A stretch of DNA of 64,000 bases from Homalodisca vitripennis (taxonomy: Eukaryota; Arthropoda; Insecta; Hemiptera; Cicadellidae). Positions within the stretch are counted from its first letter, which is position 1. The number at the start of each line of letters is the position of its first letter. Shown piece after piece: positions 62,155-64,000 of this stretch. The notes below the pieces were generated by a model, which was given only the letters and a program-made list of their open reading frames with translations, made no database searches and had not been told where the DNA came from. The translations under genes and the position numbers were made by a program. Location: NCBI RefSeq assembly GCF_021130785.1, contig NC_060214.1:47801001-47865000 (forward strand), in the 5' to 3' direction.

Positions 62155-62244
62155 GATGAAACCAACGAATTACATAAGTTTTGGAAGGACTCCAAGAACT
62201 GTAACAAGGAACCAGTCCTTTCCAGGTTCTGGGACTTCACCAGG
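62155..62244 (+). CDS. Candidate internal exon, 30 codons, unknown product
   Basis: A 90-base open block between TTTGGTATTTTAAG (acceptor-like, pyrimidine-rich) and a good donor, AGG/GTAAGC. It reads DETNELHKFWKDSKNC... and ends FWDFTR, with clearly higher GC and codon-like composition than its surroundings. A larger open frame spans 62071-62322, so the exon limits are only inferred. I do not recognise the peptide. It is the best candidate for host coding sequence in the window, but a single short exon without partners is weak evidence. Confidence 0.25.
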
Positions 62245-62879
62245 GTAAGCAGGTGTAGGGACCAAAGAGAATTACCAAAGGTCGATAAACCTTTTACAAT
62301 AAACGTTAAATTAAATTTTTGAGAATAAGAATATATTTATAAATTTAGTAAGGAGTAAAATGTTTAGCGTGACTCCAACTGTATCAATGTAACTATATTA
62401 TTGAATCCTTAGCTTTTCTTGGATCTTAGTAGAGTACTGTATAGTAAAAGTATAGGAAACTGATGGTTAAGCTTTGAAGACGGGAAGACTCAAGACTACA
62501 GATCTTTACATACTCGAGTTTATTGCAATAATTCCCGTAAAGGGTAAAAACGTATCCTATATTATTTTATAACATTTACAGCCAGTATTGCCTCTATTCT
62601 GCGTTACAGTGAAAAAAAAAAACAACTCAAGATAACCAAGAATATTACTGATATAACCACACAGACTTAGATAAGATATCTTAAGATAATTAAACCCTTC
62701 TTACGATGCAGATATATAATCAAACATTTAACTTTAACCAACTTAACAATCTAAAGACAGTAAAAGAGTAATAATTGATGTAACACTTATTTCTGGAGTC
62801 CCAGGCGCTGATTATCCTTCGAGTGGTATATTGAGAGGAATAGTCTCCGTCTCGGAGAGGAATATAGTATAACCTGAGA

Positions 62880-63130
62880 GATCACCAGAAAATGTATAAG
62901 TCACTCACCAGAAGACGACAGGTCCACGCCCGGTAACTTCAACGAAGTCGACCGAACCGAGAGGAAGCACACGACCGCGGGTGAACCGGATGTGCGGTAC
63001 GGCAGTGTCGGTCGGTACGGCACGGCAGACGAACAGGCGGTTGCCGACAACAGCAACTCGGTGAGCGCAGCAACAGTGGGACTAACAGACTTATACGCAG
63101 TCCAGCAGCCACGATCAGACTCCAGGTAAT
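62880..63130. promoter_or_regulatory. CpG-rich island, possible promoter or first exon
   Basis: A sharply GC- and CpG-rich block in AT-rich surroundings. Both strands could be read as promoter: on the plus strand GTATAAG near 62894 and a donor CTCCAG/GTAATA near 63127; on the minus strand GTATAAG near 63097 and a strong donor CTTCTG/GTGAGTG with GT near 62909. The minus-strand donor matches the consensus better. An open frame of 100 codons on the minus strand crosses it but ends in no recognisable domain. Confidence 0.45.
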
Positions 63131-63139
63131 AAAAACCCT

Positions 63140-64000
63140 GCACAATGTACAAATATGATAGCCCAGCTCTTAAAATTACTTCACATACAACGTTTCCTGC
63201 CATTCAAAGTTTTAACTACACTGAATAATAAATACAGTAACGAAAGAACCATAACTAATAATAATTCAAGACAAAAGTAAACGACATATTTTAAAAGTAA
63301 CTGTCACAGCATATTCACGGGATCGCAACATTAATTAAAGTTATTAAAAGGTACAAGTATCACAGCAGAAGTAGTTTTTTGACTAAAATTGAGTGAGCTT
63401 TTCAAACTAAATTGCTTTTGGTATTCACTAAGTTTAGCATTATTACTGCCTGCTTTATTAATTATTTTCAAAGAAACAGTTTTATTACAATAATAATCTA
63501 TCATACATTGCACATTGCAATACCAATACTAGATACTAAAAGACTACATAGATATATATTACTTTAGAGGAAGTTACTTGGTTACTGACCGAGCAAACAT
63601 TAAATTTAATGACATAGAAAATAAGCTATGTCACAATTATTATTTACAAATATTTTCCATGGTGATATATAGACTTGTGACATGACGACACCATTTTACA
63701 AGACATATAATTATAAATTTGTTTAATCAAATTAGCAGTAATAATTACTTAATTAATTAAGCTGTGATTCAATGTTGTTTTCAATTACCAGACAGAGATG
63801 ATGCCTCGCCATTTTTCGTATAGTTTGTCTTGTTTAACGTTTACTGTACTACAACCATTAAATACATTAAATTTACCACAACACTGTATAGGTTTCCTAA
63901 TCCTTCTGTTACAATGAGCGCATAATTAAAATTACTTAATTAATTTATCTCAACCATGGATAACTTAATGAAAGCTCTCTATATTTGACAAAGCAGTGAA
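63140..64000. other. AT-rich stretch with no supported gene
   Basis: No recognisable structure. Confidence 0.4.

Noticed and set aside
1..64000. CRISPR array, bacterial operon or other prokaryotic system
   Set aside because: Composition, microsatellites, splice-like sites and transposon types are those of an animal genome, and no regularly spaced direct repeats were seen.

Overview
This is a nuclear genome window from an animal, most likely an insect. It is AT-rich and almost free of recognisable host genes. It is dominated by decayed transposable elements: a piggyBac-type and a Tc1/mariner-type DNA transposon, a P-element-type transposase remnant, a Ty3/gypsy-type LTR retrotransposon whose primer binding site fits tRNA-Lys, non-LTR reverse transcriptase scraps, and a tRNA-headed SINE with (TA)n tails. 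I found no intact host protein gene, no rRNA gene, no CRISPR array and no bacterial-type operon. Every recognisable coding region is a broken transposon gene.

Layout. Positions 1-5250 hold a first copy of a large, diverged, non-coding repeat unit. Positions 5250-9370 are mostly unassigned AT-rich sequence. Positions 9370-16070 hold a second copy of the unit, interrupted by a piggyBac-like element (12006-14440) and ending near a non-LTR reverse transcriptase scrap. A Tc1/mariner-type element with clear inverted repeats and TA duplications lies at 18803-20134, followed by an isolated copy of one block of the large unit (20309-20545). A gypsy-type retrotransposon lies on the minus strand from 27454 down to about 22500: primer binding site, gag, protease, reverse transcriptase, RNase H, truncated integrase, probable LTR. 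A plus-strand integrase fragment abuts its primer binding site, so two integrase arms face each other across it. Positions 28280-38860 hold microsatellites, a SINE, a P-like fragment, a GC-rich block and a LINE tail. Positions 38870-47100 hold a third copy of the large unit with a second SINE. Positions 47200-58600 are AT-rich with a three-copy dispersed family. Positions 58700-61900 hold a fourth, shorter copy. Near the right end are one candidate host exon (62155-62244) and one CpG-rich island that could be a promoter (62880-63130).

The least expected structure is the large unit. Its blocks recur in the same order and on the same strand in up to four places, which looks more like an old segmental duplication series than scattered transposition. 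The second is the inverted integrase arrangement. I do not see a clearly new coding system here; the best leads are structural.
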